A stretch of DNA of 39,026 nt from Methylomonas methanica (GCA_001644045.1 LUUF01000112.1:1-39026); one strand, 5' to 3'; positions 17,248 to 26,302 are shown, counted from the stretch's first letter. Numbers and translations: made by a program. Notes: generated from the letters alone by a model not told the origin.

Positions 17248-17911
17248 CAGAATACTCCAGCAGATAACCCAGCCCTCGCACCGTCCGAATACTGATACTC
17301 AGAGGCTCCAGACGTTTGCGTAGCCGATGAACGTAAACTTCAATCGCATTGTCGGCGAGTTCTTCCGAGCGCACGGCAAGCCGTTGAGCAATACTGTCCT
17401 TACTGACTACGCGTCCGCTTTGCAACAACAATGCTTCCAATACGCCGTATTCCCTGGGAGGCAATCCCAGCGGTATGCCGTCAGCCACAATCTGCTGATC
17501 ACGGATATTCAGTTTCAGTTGGCCAAACCGAATATCGTTATCAAAACCGCCGTGACTGCGACGCAATAGCGCTCTAACACGCGCTTCCAGCTCACGAAGC
17601 TCGAATGGTTTGGTCATGTAATCGTCTGCTCCCAATTCCAAACCTCCAACCCGATCGTTAAGTCCGTCGCGGGCTGTGAGTATCAATACTGGAATCACTG
17701 ATTTTCGGGATCGCAATTGCCTTAACACGTCTCGACCATCCATGTCAGGCAGCCCGATATCGAGTATCAACAAGTCGTAGGGTTGAGTGCATAACGCACT
17801 ATTCGCATATGTTCCGGTCTCCGCGAGCGTGATATCGAATCCCCAATCGACAAGGCTACGTGACAAACCGTCACCTAGCACCGCATCATCTTCGACCAGT
17901 AGGATTCTCAT
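17237..17911 (-). CDS. OmpR-family response regulator (QseB-like)
   Basis: A 224-aa regulator with a receiver domain at 1-115 and an OmpR-type winged-helix DNA-binding domain at about 125-220 (LPPREYGVLEALLLQSGRVV, then AIEVYVHRLRKRLEP). The phosphoacceptor is Asp51 (LILDIGLPDMDG), the acidic pocket is EDD at 7-9, and the conserved Lys is in YMTKPFELREL. It is encoded first, with its histidine kinase overlapping by 11 bp. It probably controls its own operon and the RND pump downstream. Confidence 0.94.
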   Translation of the reverse strand: MRILLVEDDAVLGDGLSRSLVDWGFDITLAETGTYANSALCTQPYDLLILDIGLPDMDGRDVLRQLRSRKSVIPVLILTARDGLNDRVGGLELGADDYMTKPFELRELEARVRALLRRSHGGFDNDIRFGQLKLNIRDQQIVADGIPLGLPPREYGVLEALLLQSGRVVSKDSIAQRLAVRSEELADNAIEVYVHRLRKRLEPLSISIRTVRGLGYLLEYSDDE

Positions 17912-18274
17912 TTAAAGGGCTCTGGGTGGCTGTAAGGTTCATGAAAGCTTGCGGGGCCATGATGGTAAGGTTTGTTTGAAATCAATAACTTGGTTATCCA
18001 GTTGTTAAAGTGTGTAGCTTGGAAGTTCAGTCGAACACTTTGTAAGGCGTAACTTGTCATTGAGGTTATGGTTTATTGCGCGGTTAGTAAACAGTGATCG
18101 TTACTAATTTTTAATGCTCTACCCGAATTCTTTGCGGAACAAGGCGTCTCACCGACTGCGCATCTGTTAGCGATGTTGACTGATAGTGATTAGCGCCTGT
18201 TTGTTGCTAAGGTAGAATGACAAATTCCACTTACTTCATTAATTTATTCGTTCTTATCGAACAATAGGACCTTT
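17912..18274. other. Divergent intergenic region
   Basis: This 363-bp AT-rich gap separates the response regulator (minus) from the opgC-like gene (plus) and must hold both promoters. I see no open frame with a start and ribosome site, no strong inverted repeat and no repeat-family match. A purine-rich aataggacc lies just before the plus-strand start at 18275. Confidence 0.4.
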
Positions 18275-19666
18275 ATGGCATCGCTAGACCAGCCAGAGCA
18301 AACCAGGAATATTCAACTTGATTTTTTTAGGGGTTTGGCATTGATAGTGATTTTTATCAATCACATGCCTGATAACCCATGGTTCTGGTATACCCCTTCT
18401 CGATTTGGCCTCAGCGACGCAGCGGAAGTGTTTGTGTTTTCATCCGGCTTTGCTTCAGCGCTGGCTTATGGCCGCTGTTTTGAACGCGCTGGACTGTGGC
18501 TGGGGCTAGTTCGTATCCTGCATCGTTGCGTGCAAATTTATAGTGCGCATCTGGCTTCATTTGTACTGCTGGCTTTGGTTTGCGTAATCGGAAATCGCTG
18601 GGTACCCGAAATGGATGATATTCAACGCCTGAACATTGCCTACTTTTTCGACGCTACGCAACAAGCGCTGTACGACTTGTTCACCTTGGCCTATGTACCC
18701 AATTATTTCGACATCCTACCCATGTATTTGGTAGTGATCGTTTGGCTACCAATATTTTGGCTGCTTTCCCGTTTGCATATCGGGGTGGCCTTAGCTTGTT
18801 CGGTAGCCCTGTATTGGGCAAGTTATCAATTCGGCTGGGAAATGAGCGCTGACCCCGCGAGCGACCGTGCCTGGTATTTCAACCCCTACAACTGGCAATT
18901 GATGTTTTTCACTGGTTACGCCTTTGGTGCAGGCTGGGCTAGAGTTAGCCTAAAACACGGCTGGCTATTGGCACTATGCTTGGCAATTGTCTTGGTTTCA
19001 ATTCCCTTGGAGCACGAGTCCACTTATACCCATATCAAGTTCTGGGGTGAGCTTCGTGCAAGCTTGACCCCCTGGCTGGACAAAAGCCATTTAGGGGTGT
19101 TGCGTTGGTTGCATTTACTCGCGTTGGCGTATCTAATGCATCACGTGTGTCACTGGCGACCGCAGTGGCTAAGCGGAACGTTGCCACGCTCTATTGCCAC
19201 CATGGGTCAACAATCGTTACGGATTTTCCTCTTTTCCATGGTGCTTTCTTATGCGGGCGGCATCTGGCTGGATCACTTAGGGCGCGAAGCATGGCAATCA
19301 GCTGCCTTGGTCAATCTCAGCGGCTTGGGGCTGATGTTGCTGGCCGGCCAAATCATGCCCTGGCTGGACACCAAACCGTGGAAAATTTCGCCAAATGCAA
19401 AGTTGGCGCAAGGTGTCAGCAGCGACTATTCGGAGCAATTAACTATGCCTTATCGTTGGGGCAACCAAGCGCTAGCATTGCCCTGCTTGATAGGTTTGGC
19501 GGCGCTGCCAGCCGTTTTAACAAACGCACAACGCTTTAGCGAGGCAATCACGCCTGACCTCGTCGTTCAGCTACACGAAACCGATTCCGAGGCGTTGCAG
19601 CAAGTAGAAGCCCTGTTGCCAGAAGCAGAGACCGGTAAAGTGATTGATAGCCGGCAACAGCTTTAA
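18275..19666 (+). CDS. OpgC-family membrane protein (osmoregulated glucan succinyltransferase-like)
   Basis: A 463-aa polytopic protein of the OpgC family (PF10129). It opens with the family signature RNIQLDFFRGLALIVIFINH, then SRFGLSDAAEVFVFSSGF. About ten to twelve helices cover residues 20-420. OpgC adds succinyl groups to periplasmic osmoregulated glucans; other OpgC-domain proteins modify other polysaccharides. The C-terminal 60 residues are non-membrane and acidic (ETDSEALQQVEALLPEAE). No opgGH genes are in the window. The gene starts the plus-strand carbohydrate region and is followed by a strong AAGGAGG ribosome site. Confidence 0.85.
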   Translation: MASLDQPEQTRNIQLDFFRGLALIVIFINHMPDNPWFWYTPSRFGLSDAAEVFVFSSGFASALAYGRCFERAGLWLGLVRILHRCVQIYSAHLASFVLLALVCVIGNRWVPEMDDIQRLNIAYFFDATQQALYDLFTLAYVPNYFDILPMYLVVIVWLPIFWLLSRLHIGVALACSVALYWASYQFGWEMSADPASDRAWYFNPYNWQLMFFTGYAFGAGWARVSLKHGWLLALCLAIVLVSIPLEHESTYTHIKFWGELRASLTPWLDKSHLGVLRWLHLLALAYLMHHVCHWRPQWLSGTLPRSIATMGQQSLRIFLFSMVLSYAGGIWLDHLGREAWQSAALVNLSGLGLMLLAGQIMPWLDTKPWKISPNAKLAQGVSSDYSEQLTMPYRWGNQALALPCLIGLAALPAVLTNAQRFSEAITPDLVVQLHETDSEALQQVEALLPEAETGKVIDSRQQL

Positions 19667-19676
19667 GGAGGCTGTT

Positions 19677-19802
19677 ATTAAGTCCTTCGACAAGCATATT
19701 TCCGACAAGGACATAAAGACGAAGGATGTGTTGTTGATTTCGCTGTTGGTGAGCTTGTCTAACGATGTTCGTAATGAACTCCTTCAAAGTCTCCTCAAAT
19801 GA
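19677..19802 (+). CDS. Possible 41-aa peptide with a non-canonical start
   Basis: A perfect AAGGAGG (19665-19671) directly follows the OpgC stop. Five bases later a frame opens at an ATT codon. It reads IKSFDKHISDKDIKTKDV and then an amphipathic LLISLLVSLSNDVRNELLQ, and stops at 19800-19802. No ATG, GTG or TTG is in register, and ATT starts are rare, so either this is a real small protein with an unusual start or a decayed gene whose start was lost. It overlaps nothing intact and precedes the antiporter fossil. Confidence 0.25.
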   Translation: MKSFDKHISDKDIKTKDVLLISLLVSLSNDVRNELLQSLLK

Positions 19803-19812
19803 CGTTAGGCTG

Positions 19813-19968
19813 ATGGAAGCACAAGCCGTTCACCAGTTTTTCTTGCATTTGATGGCCATTTTTCTGACTGCTCGGCTGTTTGGCGAACTGTTCGCTCACC
19901 TGAAAAGTCCTCCGGTAGTCGGTGATTTGTTGGCCGGTGTTCTGCTTGGCCCCAGCGGATTAGCATGA
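19813..19968 (+). pseudogene. Fossil: N-terminal head of a CPA2-type cation:proton antiporter
   Basis: The frame starts MEAQAVHQFFLHLMAIFLTA and continues through GELFAHLKSPPVVGDLLAG to VLLGPSGLA, then stops. PPVVGDLLAGVLLGPSGL is the highly conserved first-helices signature of KefB/NhaA-like CPA2 antiporters, which are usually 380-650 aa; only 51 residues remain. Immediately after comes a decayed copy of the 180-aa membrane protein found next to NhaD. This looks like a collapsed antiporter operon. Confidence 0.7.
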
Positions 19969-20032
19969 CCTGTTTTTGCTGAGCACTTAACGTTTCCGAT
20001 AGAGTCTGAGACATGTTTACATCCGAACAAAC

Positions 20033-20300
20033 GCCATTTCAGAAATTGCCGCCGCTTTGCTAAATATATCCGGTCAATTATCCATGTTAGCGCAGACTTG
20101 GTGATACTGTTCATATTGGGATTATCCACAATGCTCAACGGCTTCACGTTGGCTGGTAATCTAGTTTACCGGGATTTTTTTCTGGTGGGTTGTGCTGTCA
20201 TTATTGGTTATGTCAACGCCTTTATGTGGGCCTGCGCAGCGCCATAGTGATAGTGAGTGCTTCGTTTATGCGCTCGTTTTGGTTTCTCTCTGCCGAATAA
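20033..20300 (+). pseudogene. Fossil: decayed copy of the 180-aa membrane protein found beside NhaD
   Basis: Three frames, joined by frameshifts near 20084 and 20243, reproduce the C-terminal half of the protein at 36629-37171. AALLNISGQL matches ASLLNKSGQL, SADLVILFILGLSTMLNG matches SADLVILLILGLSTLLDG, FFLVGCAVIIGYVNAFMWAC matches FFLVGCTIIIGYVNPFMWAC, and then AIVIVSAS matches AVVIIVGA. The first frameshift is a one-base deletion relative to the intact gene. The N-terminal half is missing. The rest of 19667-20347 is the antiporter fossil and the leader of the next gene. Confidence 0.8.
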
Positions 20301-20347
20301 AACCTAAGACAACGCGGCAAACAAACGTTGTCCACGGAGCATCAATC

Positions 20348-22486
20348 ATGCGGGAACACGAAACAACCGAATACTTGCACATCGTCTTGATCAGCATACA
20401 CGGCCTGATTCGCGGTCACGGTCTGGAGTTGGGGCGCGACGCCGATACCGGCGGGCAAACCAAATATGTCGTGGAATTGGCAAAAGCCTTGGCCAAGCAA
20501 TCGCATGTCGGGCGAGTGGATTTGATCACGCGGCGCATCGTCGACAGCGAAGTTAGCGCCGATTACGCCGAAGCCGTCGAAGCATTGGCGGAAAACGCGA
20601 AAATCATTCGTATCGACGCAGGTCCGGAAGGCTATATTCGCAAGGAAGAGCTCTGGGATCACCTGGACAGCTTCGCCGATAATCTGTTGAGTTGGCTGCA
20701 TAGTCAGCCACATTGGCCGGATGTGTTACACAGCCATTATGCCGATGCTGGCTATGTTGGCGTGCGGCTTTCGCATTTGACAGGTTTGCCGTTGATTCAC
20801 ACCGGGCATTCCTTGGGGCGCGACAAGTGCCGCAGGCTATTGGCTTGGGGTTTGACTATGGAGGAGATCGAACAGCGCTATCACATTTCGCGTCGCATCG
20901 ATGCGGAAGAGGATACGTTGAGCAATGCCGAATTGATCATCACCAGTACCCGCAACGAAATTGAAGACCAATACGAGCTTTATAATTGCTACACACCGGA
21001 GAAGATGGCAGTCATACCACCCGGTACCGATCTCGATCAATTTCACCCGCCAACCGCCGATACTGCTAGCTCGGCGTTCGCGGCATCACTGAAGAAATTC
21101 CTGTACCAACCTGACATGCCAATGATATTGGCGTTGTCGCGACCAGACGAACGGAAAAATATCGTCACCTTATTGGAAGCCTACGGCGAATCGCCGCGTT
21201 TACAGGCTAAAGCCAACTTGGTGATCGTCGCCGGCAATCGTGATGATATCCGGGAGATGAACGAAGGAGCGCAAGGGGTGTTGACCGAACTGTTGCTGGT
21301 GTTGGATTGTTACGATCTTTACGGTCAAGTCGCGCTACCCAAGCACCACAGTGCGGAAGAAGTAGCGGACATTTATCGTCTGGCGGCCTCATCCAAGGGA
21401 ATATTTATTAATCCCGCTCTGACCGAACCTTTTGGCCTGACGCTTCTGGAAGCCGCTGCCAGTGGCTGCCCGTTGGTGGCCACCGAAAACGGCGGCCCGG
21501 TCGACATCATCGGTAACTGCCATAACGGTATTTTAGTAGACCCGCTGGATAAGGCCGCAGTCACCGAAGCGTTGCTGAGCATCCTAGATAACCCTGATCA
21601 GTGGCGGATACTATCCGAGAACGGACTCCGGAATGTCGCCCGCTATTATTCCTGGGAGGCTCATACCCAAGCCTTTCTTCAAAAACTGCAGCCGTTGTTG
21701 CAGCACTTCGAACGCCTGCCGAAAACGCCACCGGTCGTGAGAACCGGCCGGCTGCGGAAGCAGGCTATTTTTACTGCGCTGGACAACACGCTATTGGGCG
21801 ATGACCAGGGGCTGGAGCAATTCGTCAACTTGATCCGGGAGAAACGTAGAAAATGTCTGTTCGGCATCGCCACCGGACGACGCCTGGATGCGGTGTTGGC
21901 GATTTTGAAGCAAAACCGGATTCCAAGGCCGGATATTCTGATTACCAGCTTAGGTACCGAAATTTATTTCATGCCACAACTTATTGCCGATATTGCCTGG
22001 AGTTATCACATTGATCATTTGTGGACGCCACAAGTGCTGCGTCGCGTTCTCGGCAGTCTGCCCGGCCTGACGCCGCAACCCAAGCGTGAACAGAGCCGCT
22101 TCAAAATTTCCTATTATTACGACAGCGAGCGTGCGCCGCCGATGGAAGAAATACTCGCCTTGTTGCGTCAGCAGGAATTGTCGGTGAATCCCACGCTATC
22201 GTTCGGACAATTTCTGGACATCGTGCCCGCGCGAGCCTCGAAAGGACAGGCTCTACGTTATGTCGCCCGGCAATGGGACATTCCTCTGGAGCGTATCTTG
22301 GCAACCGGCGGTTCCGGTGGCGATTACGACATGGTGAGCGGCAATACACTAGGTGTGGTGGTTGCCAACCGCCATCGCGAGGAGTTGGCGAATTTATCGG
22401 ATATGGAGCAGGTCTATTTCGCCGAACAGTCTAATGCCTGGGGCATATTGGAGGCCATCGAACATTATGATTTCTTCCATCTCTAA
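20348..22486 (+). CDS. sps: Sucrose-phosphate synthase
   Basis: A 712-aa GT4 enzyme that makes sucrose 6-phosphate from UDP-glucose and fructose 6-phosphate for the compatible solute sucrose. The N-terminal half starts ISIHGLIRGHGLELGRDADT, with GGQTKYVVELAKALA next. The donor-binding segment is TEPFGLTLLEAAASGCP at about 358-374. From about 470 to 712 there is a phosphatase-like HAD domain, but its DxDxT motif reads ALDNT, with Ala477 in place of the nucleophile Asp, so that domain should be inactive, as in plant synthases. I chose ATG 20348, with GGAG at 20336-20339. The frame stays open upstream to 20192, but that part lies on the pseudogene. The phosphatase gene follows after 15 bp. Confidence 0.93.
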   Translation: MREHETTEYLHIVLISIHGLIRGHGLELGRDADTGGQTKYVVELAKALAKQSHVGRVDLITRRIVDSEVSADYAEAVEALAENAKIIRIDAGPEGYIRKEELWDHLDSFADNLLSWLHSQPHWPDVLHSHYADAGYVGVRLSHLTGLPLIHTGHSLGRDKCRRLLAWGLTMEEIEQRYHISRRIDAEEDTLSNAELIITSTRNEIEDQYELYNCYTPEKMAVIPPGTDLDQFHPPTADTASSAFAASLKKFLYQPDMPMILALSRPDERKNIVTLLEAYGESPRLQAKANLVIVAGNRDDIREMNEGAQGVLTELLLVLDCYDLYGQVALPKHHSAEEVADIYRLAASSKGIFINPALTEPFGLTLLEAAASGCPLVATENGGPVDIIGNCHNGILVDPLDKAAVTEALLSILDNPDQWRILSENGLRNVARYYSWEAHTQAFLQKLQPLLQHFERLPKTPPVVRTGRLRKQAIFTALDNTLLGDDQGLEQFVNLIREKRRKCLFGIATGRRLDAVLAILKQNRIPRPDILITSLGTEIYFMPQLIADIAWSYHIDHLWTPQVLRRVLGSLPGLTPQPKREQSRFKISYYYDSERAPPMEEILALLRQQELSVNPTLSFGQFLDIVPARASKGQALRYVARQWDIPLERILATGGSGGDYDMVSGNTLGVVVANRHREELANLSDMEQVYFAEQSNAWGILEAIEHYDFFHL

Positions 22487-22501
22487 CAGGGGGGCTGCGG
22501 C

Positions 22502-23350
22502 ATGTTGAAGCGTATCCTGATTTGCACGGACCTGGATCGGACCTTGCTGCCCAACGGCAATCAACCGGAGTCGGCCGGCGCGCGAGAAGCTTTCGCGCGC
22601 TTGGTTTCGCGTCCCGAGGTGACTTTAGCCTACGTCAGTGGCAGACATTTAGGCTTGGTGGAGGATGCAATTCGGGAATATTGCTTACCGACGCCGGACT
22701 GGGTGATCGGCGACGTCGGCACCACCATTTATAGAGCGCCCGATGGAAAATGGGAACATTGGGACTCCTGGGAAGAGAATATCGCTAGCGATTGGCGAGG
22801 CCTGACGGCAAAGGATCTGCGGCCTTGGTTTGAAGATATGTCGGACTTGCGCTTGCAGGAAGATGCGAAACAAAACCGTTATAAGCTCAGCTTCTATCTG
22901 TCCTTGCTCTGTGACGTCGAGATTTTGCGGCAGGAAATGGTTCGCAGATTGGATGCGCGAAGCTTGGCCGCCAGCCTGATTTACAGTGTCGACGAAGCCA
23001 CTTCCACCGGTCTTCTGGATGTATTGCCGGCCCGGGCCACCAAATTACATGCCGTTGAGTTTTTGATGCGGCATCAAGGTTTTAATTTACACAACACGGT
23101 ATTTGCCGGCGACAGCGGCAACGATCTGCCGGTGATCGTTAGCAGGATACCTTCGGTGTTGGTCGCCAATGCCGACAGTGCCGTTATCGTACAGGCACAA
23201 AAGCAAGTTTGCCAAAGGGGTAACGAGGCGGCATTTTATCTGGCGCGAGGCGGCTTTCTGCGGATGAATGGCAATTACTGTGCGGGAATTCTTGAGGGCA
23301 TTGCATACTTTTTTCCGTTTACTCGTTATTGGATGGAAAAAAGCAGATGA
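22502..23350 (+). CDS. spp: Sucrose-6-phosphate phosphatase
   Basis: A 282-aa HAD phosphatase (Cof-type, S6PP family) that dephosphorylates sucrose 6-phosphate to sucrose. The catalytic motif DLDRTLL is intact, with Asp10 and Asp12. The Mg2+-binding loop is GDSGNDLPV near residue 205. A substrate-specifying cap lies between. It starts 15 bp after sps and ends overlapping the diguanylate cyclase start (ATGA, 4 bp), so it is part of one transcript with translational coupling on both sides. Confidence 0.92.
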   Translation: MLKRILICTDLDRTLLPNGNQPESAGAREAFARLVSRPEVTLAYVSGRHLGLVEDAIREYCLPTPDWVIGDVGTTIYRAPDGKWEHWDSWEENIASDWRGLTAKDLRPWFEDMSDLRLQEDAKQNRYKLSFYLSLLCDVEILRQEMVRRLDARSLAASLIYSVDEATSTGLLDVLPARATKLHAVEFLMRHQGFNLHNTVFAGDSGNDLPVIVSRIPSVLVANADSAVIVQAQKQVCQRGNEAAFYLARGGFLRMNGNYCAGILEGIAYFFPFTRYWMEKSR

Positions 23351-24198
23351 ATAATTGGCAAACCTTTCTCCCAAAAAATAATAAAAACCCTGTGATTTTG
23401 TTAATTGCTTGTTTATTAGTAAATATTGGCATTGGTGTTGTTGATTTTAAATTGGGCAGGGAATTTGGTTTTTCAATATTTTATTTAATGCCTATTATAT
23501 TGGTGACTTTGGTACTTGGCAGGCATGTGGGATTAATATTCTGCATTATTGCTACTGCAACCTGGTTTGCTGTAGATCAACTGAGCAATAATTCTTACTC
23601 ACACCCGATGATTGGCTATTGGAATGCGATCATGCGTTTAGGTTTCTTTGTAATGATCACCTGGCTTTTCCCCTTTTTACAGGAACTGGAGCGTGAAAAA
23701 CAAATTTCCCGAATAGACGATTTAACCGGCATTGCCAACCGCCGCTATTTTTTTGAGCTGTTGCAAGCAGAGCTTGATCGTTTCCAGCGCTATAAACATG
23801 CATTTACGATTGTCTATATTGATCTCGATGGATTTAAATTGGTAAATGACAAATACGGGCATATGATTGGGGATAGAGTTCTATGTGCTTTCGTTAATCG
23901 GGCAAAAAAACTGTTGCGAGATACCGATATCATAGGACGTCTGGGAGGTGATGAATTTATATTTCTGTTACCCGAGATGGGGCAAGACGATGCAAAGGTT
24001 ACAGTAGCCAAAGTCCAGTCAGGATTATTGGACGAGATGAATAAAAATAAATGGCCAGTCACTTTTTCCATCGGTGTATTAAGCTACAAAATGGGTGAAA
24101 TTTCGGCTGATGAATTAGTAAAACGTGCAGATAGATTAATGTATACCGTAAAAAACAATAGCAAAAATGCAATCGCATATGGGGTTTATCCAGAATAG
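23347..24198 (+). CDS. Membrane diguanylate cyclase (GGDEF protein)
   Basis: A 283-aa protein starting at ATG 23347, within the ATGA overlap with spp. Four helices lie at about 14-34, 42-58, 62-78 and 96-112, followed by a linker and a GGDEF domain (from DDLTGIANRR at 124). The active site is GGDEF at 200-204 (RLGGDEF). The product-inhibition site RxxD is RDTD at 191-194, exactly five residues upstream, so it should be an active, feedback-controlled c-di-GMP synthase. Codon use is visibly more AT-rich than in sps, spp and amylosucrase, which suggests later insertion. In other methanotrophs a fructokinase gene lies between spp and amylosucrase. Confidence 0.92.
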   Translation: MNNWQTFLPKNNKNPVILLIACLLVNIGIGVVDFKLGREFGFSIFYLMPIILVTLVLGRHVGLIFCIIATATWFAVDQLSNNSYSHPMIGYWNAIMRLGFFVMITWLFPFLQELEREKQISRIDDLTGIANRRYFFELLQAELDRFQRYKHAFTIVYIDLDGFKLVNDKYGHMIGDRVLCAFVNRAKKLLRDTDIIGRLGGDEFIFLLPEMGQDDAKVTVAKVQSGLLDEMNKNKWPVTFSIGVLSYKMGEISADELVKRADRLMYTVKNNSKNAIAYGVYPE

Positions 24199-24278
24199 AA
24201 TCCTTTGATTAGAGTTGGTGTTCCACTGAGGTTTTTAGTTATTCCCCACATTAAATAAGTCATAGTGATACCGACGAC

Positions 24279-26234
24279 ATGTACGAACAAGTTTCTCACT
24301 CGCTTTTGAACGCCATTCTGGATGATCTGAAACCGGAGATTCGTCGCCAGGATTTGCGGCATTTTTACACCCGATTGGGCGCCAATTTTTATGCGATTTA
24401 TTCGCTGTTTTTTACCTTGTACGGCCACCGCGAAGATTTCAAGCCGCAAATGCTGCGACTGGTGGAAACCATGGCCAAGGGCTATATCGATCGATCCGCC
24501 GAGTTGGAGCGCATTGACATAGCGCGCGAACGGGATCACAACTGGTTTCTGTCGCAGAAATGGGTCGGCATGGCCTTGTATACCAACGGTTTCGCGGAAA
24601 ACCTGGCCGATCTGGTCAGCAAAACGGCTTATTTCCAAGAGCTAGGTATCAATTTGGTGCATATCATGCCGATTCTGATGTGCCCTGCCGGCAAGAGCGA
24701 CGGCGGCTACGCGGTCAGCGACTTCAGGCAAATCGATGACAGGCTGGGCGATCTAAGCGATCTGCGACGGGTAGCCGAGGAATTTAGGAAACGCGATATC
24801 CTGCTGGTGCTGGACATCGTGATGAATCATACCTCCGACGAACACGAATGGGCCAAGAAGGCGAGCATGGGGGATGGGCGTTATCAGGATTACTACTATG
24901 TTTTCGACAGCCGGGAAATTCCCGACATGTTTGAGCAAACCATGCCGCAGATTTTTCCGGAAACCGCTCCGGGCAACTTCACCTGGAACGCCAAAATGCA
25001 AAAATGGGTGATGACTGTGTTCAATGATTACCAATGGGACTTGAATTACACTAATCCCGAAGTGTTCATCGAAATGCTGGATATCATCCTGTTTTGGGCC
25101 AATCAGGGAGTTGACATTTTGCGTCTGGATGCCGTCGCTTTCCTGTGGAAAAAAATCGGTTCTTCCTGCCAGAACGAGCGCAATGCCCATTTAATCTTGC
25201 AATTGATGAAGGATTGCTGCCAGGTTACCGCGCCGGGTGTACTGTTCATCGCCGAAGCTATTGTCACACCACTCGAAGTGATCAAATATTTTGGCGAGGA
25301 TGCGATCATTGCTAAGGAATGCGAAATCGCCTACAACGCCACCTTGATGGCGCTGCTGTGGGATGCCATCGCCACGCAAAATACCAAATTGCTGTATCAA
25401 GGCATTAAGAACCTGCCGGCGAAACTGGAACGCGCCACCTGGCTGAACTATGTGCGCTGCCACGACGACATCGGTTTCGGCTTCGACGATAACGATATCC
25501 GCGCAGCGGGATACGATCCTTACGCCCATCGGCAATTTCTGGTCGATTATTTCAGCGGCCAATTCGACGCGTCGCCTGCCAGAGGCATGGTGTTCATGCG
25601 TAACGAAACCACCGGTGATGCCAGAATCAGTGGCTCGCTGGCCTCCCTGGCGGGGCTGGAAGCGGGACAGGAAACGAATGACCAGGGCTTGATCGATTGT
25701 GCAATAAAAAAGATTCTGTTAGTGCAAAGCCTGATATTGTCATTCGGCGGTATTCCATTGCTTTACAACGGCGACGCGTTGGGTGTCGTCAACGACTACA
25801 GCTATCGTGACGATCCCAGCAAAAGCAATGACAATCGCTGGATACATCGGCCCAAGATCAATTGGGAAAGAGCAGAGCTGCGCAAAAAGCAGGGCACTAC
25901 CGAATATGCCTTGTTCCATGCGATGAAAAAAATGATAGCGATCCGCAAAGAAATCTCGTCATTCGCCGACTTCAACAATCGGGAAGTAGTGGATGTCGAT
26001 AACGAACATTTATTGTGTTTCATACGCTTCAATCACCTGCGCGCTTCCGAGCGGGTCATGATCGTCGCCAACTTCGATGCCAATCCCCAATATCTCGATC
26101 TATACCTGCTCCGGAACCGGGGTATCGATCCTTTTGGGCAATTCATCGATTTATACAGTGGCCGTAAACCTGCGCAGTACGATCAGCGGATCGTGTTGCA
26201 GGGCTTTCAGTTCTATTGGTTGACGGAAATATAA
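24279..26234 (+). CDS. ams: Amylosucrase (GH13)
   Basis: A 651-aa GH13 enzyme that splits sucrose and transfers glucose to a growing alpha-1,4-glucan, or isomerises or hydrolyses sucrose. An N-terminal helical domain (1-90) is followed by the (beta/alpha)8 barrel: VMNHTSDEHEWA about 181-192, nucleophile Asp284 in ILRLDAVAF, acid/base Glu326 in FIAEAIV, and RCHDDIGFGF about 393-402 carrying the transition-state Asp. These positions nearly match Neisseria amylosucrase (Asp286, Glu328). The beta-sandwich C domain ends the protein. Length is normal. It lies 80 bp after the diguanylate cyclase and should link the sucrose pool to glycogen-like glucan. Confidence 0.94.
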   Translation: MYEQVSHSLLNAILDDLKPEIRRQDLRHFYTRLGANFYAIYSLFFTLYGHREDFKPQMLRLVETMAKGYIDRSAELERIDIARERDHNWFLSQKWVGMALYTNGFAENLADLVSKTAYFQELGINLVHIMPILMCPAGKSDGGYAVSDFRQIDDRLGDLSDLRRVAEEFRKRDILLVLDIVMNHTSDEHEWAKKASMGDGRYQDYYYVFDSREIPDMFEQTMPQIFPETAPGNFTWNAKMQKWVMTVFNDYQWDLNYTNPEVFIEMLDIILFWANQGVDILRLDAVAFLWKKIGSSCQNERNAHLILQLMKDCCQVTAPGVLFIAEAIVTPLEVIKYFGEDAIIAKECEIAYNATLMALLWDAIATQNTKLLYQGIKNLPAKLERATWLNYVRCHDDIGFGFDDNDIRAAGYDPYAHRQFLVDYFSGQFDASPARGMVFMRNETTGDARISGSLASLAGLEAGQETNDQGLIDCAIKKILLVQSLILSFGGIPLLYNGDALGVVNDYSYRDDPSKSNDNRWIHRPKINWERAELRKKQGTTEYALFHAMKKMIAIRKEISSFADFNNREVVDVDNEHLLCFIRFNHLRASERVMIVANFDANPQYLDLYLLRNRGIDPFGQFIDLYSGRKPAQYDQRIVLQGFQFYWLTEI

Positions 26235-26281
26235 GGCAATTTAGACTGCGCTGCTTCTGATGTTCCCGGTCAGATCAATGT

Positions 26282-26302
26282 CATTTTCCGGGTTGGAAAA
26301 TG
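26282..26302 (+). terminator. Inverted repeat after amylosucrase, possible terminator
   Basis: CATTTTCC-gggtt-GGAAAATG is a perfect 8-bp stem with a 5-nt loop, 47 bp after the amylosucrase stop. No T-run follows (ctgtaaaatcg), so it is either a weak terminator, an RNA-stability hairpin or a protein site. Confidence 0.35.

Noticed and set aside
20192..20347. Extending sucrose-phosphate synthase upstream to 20192
   Set aside because: The extra 52 codons lie on the decayed copy of the 180-aa membrane protein, and ATG 20348 has GGAG at proper distance and the expected protein start.
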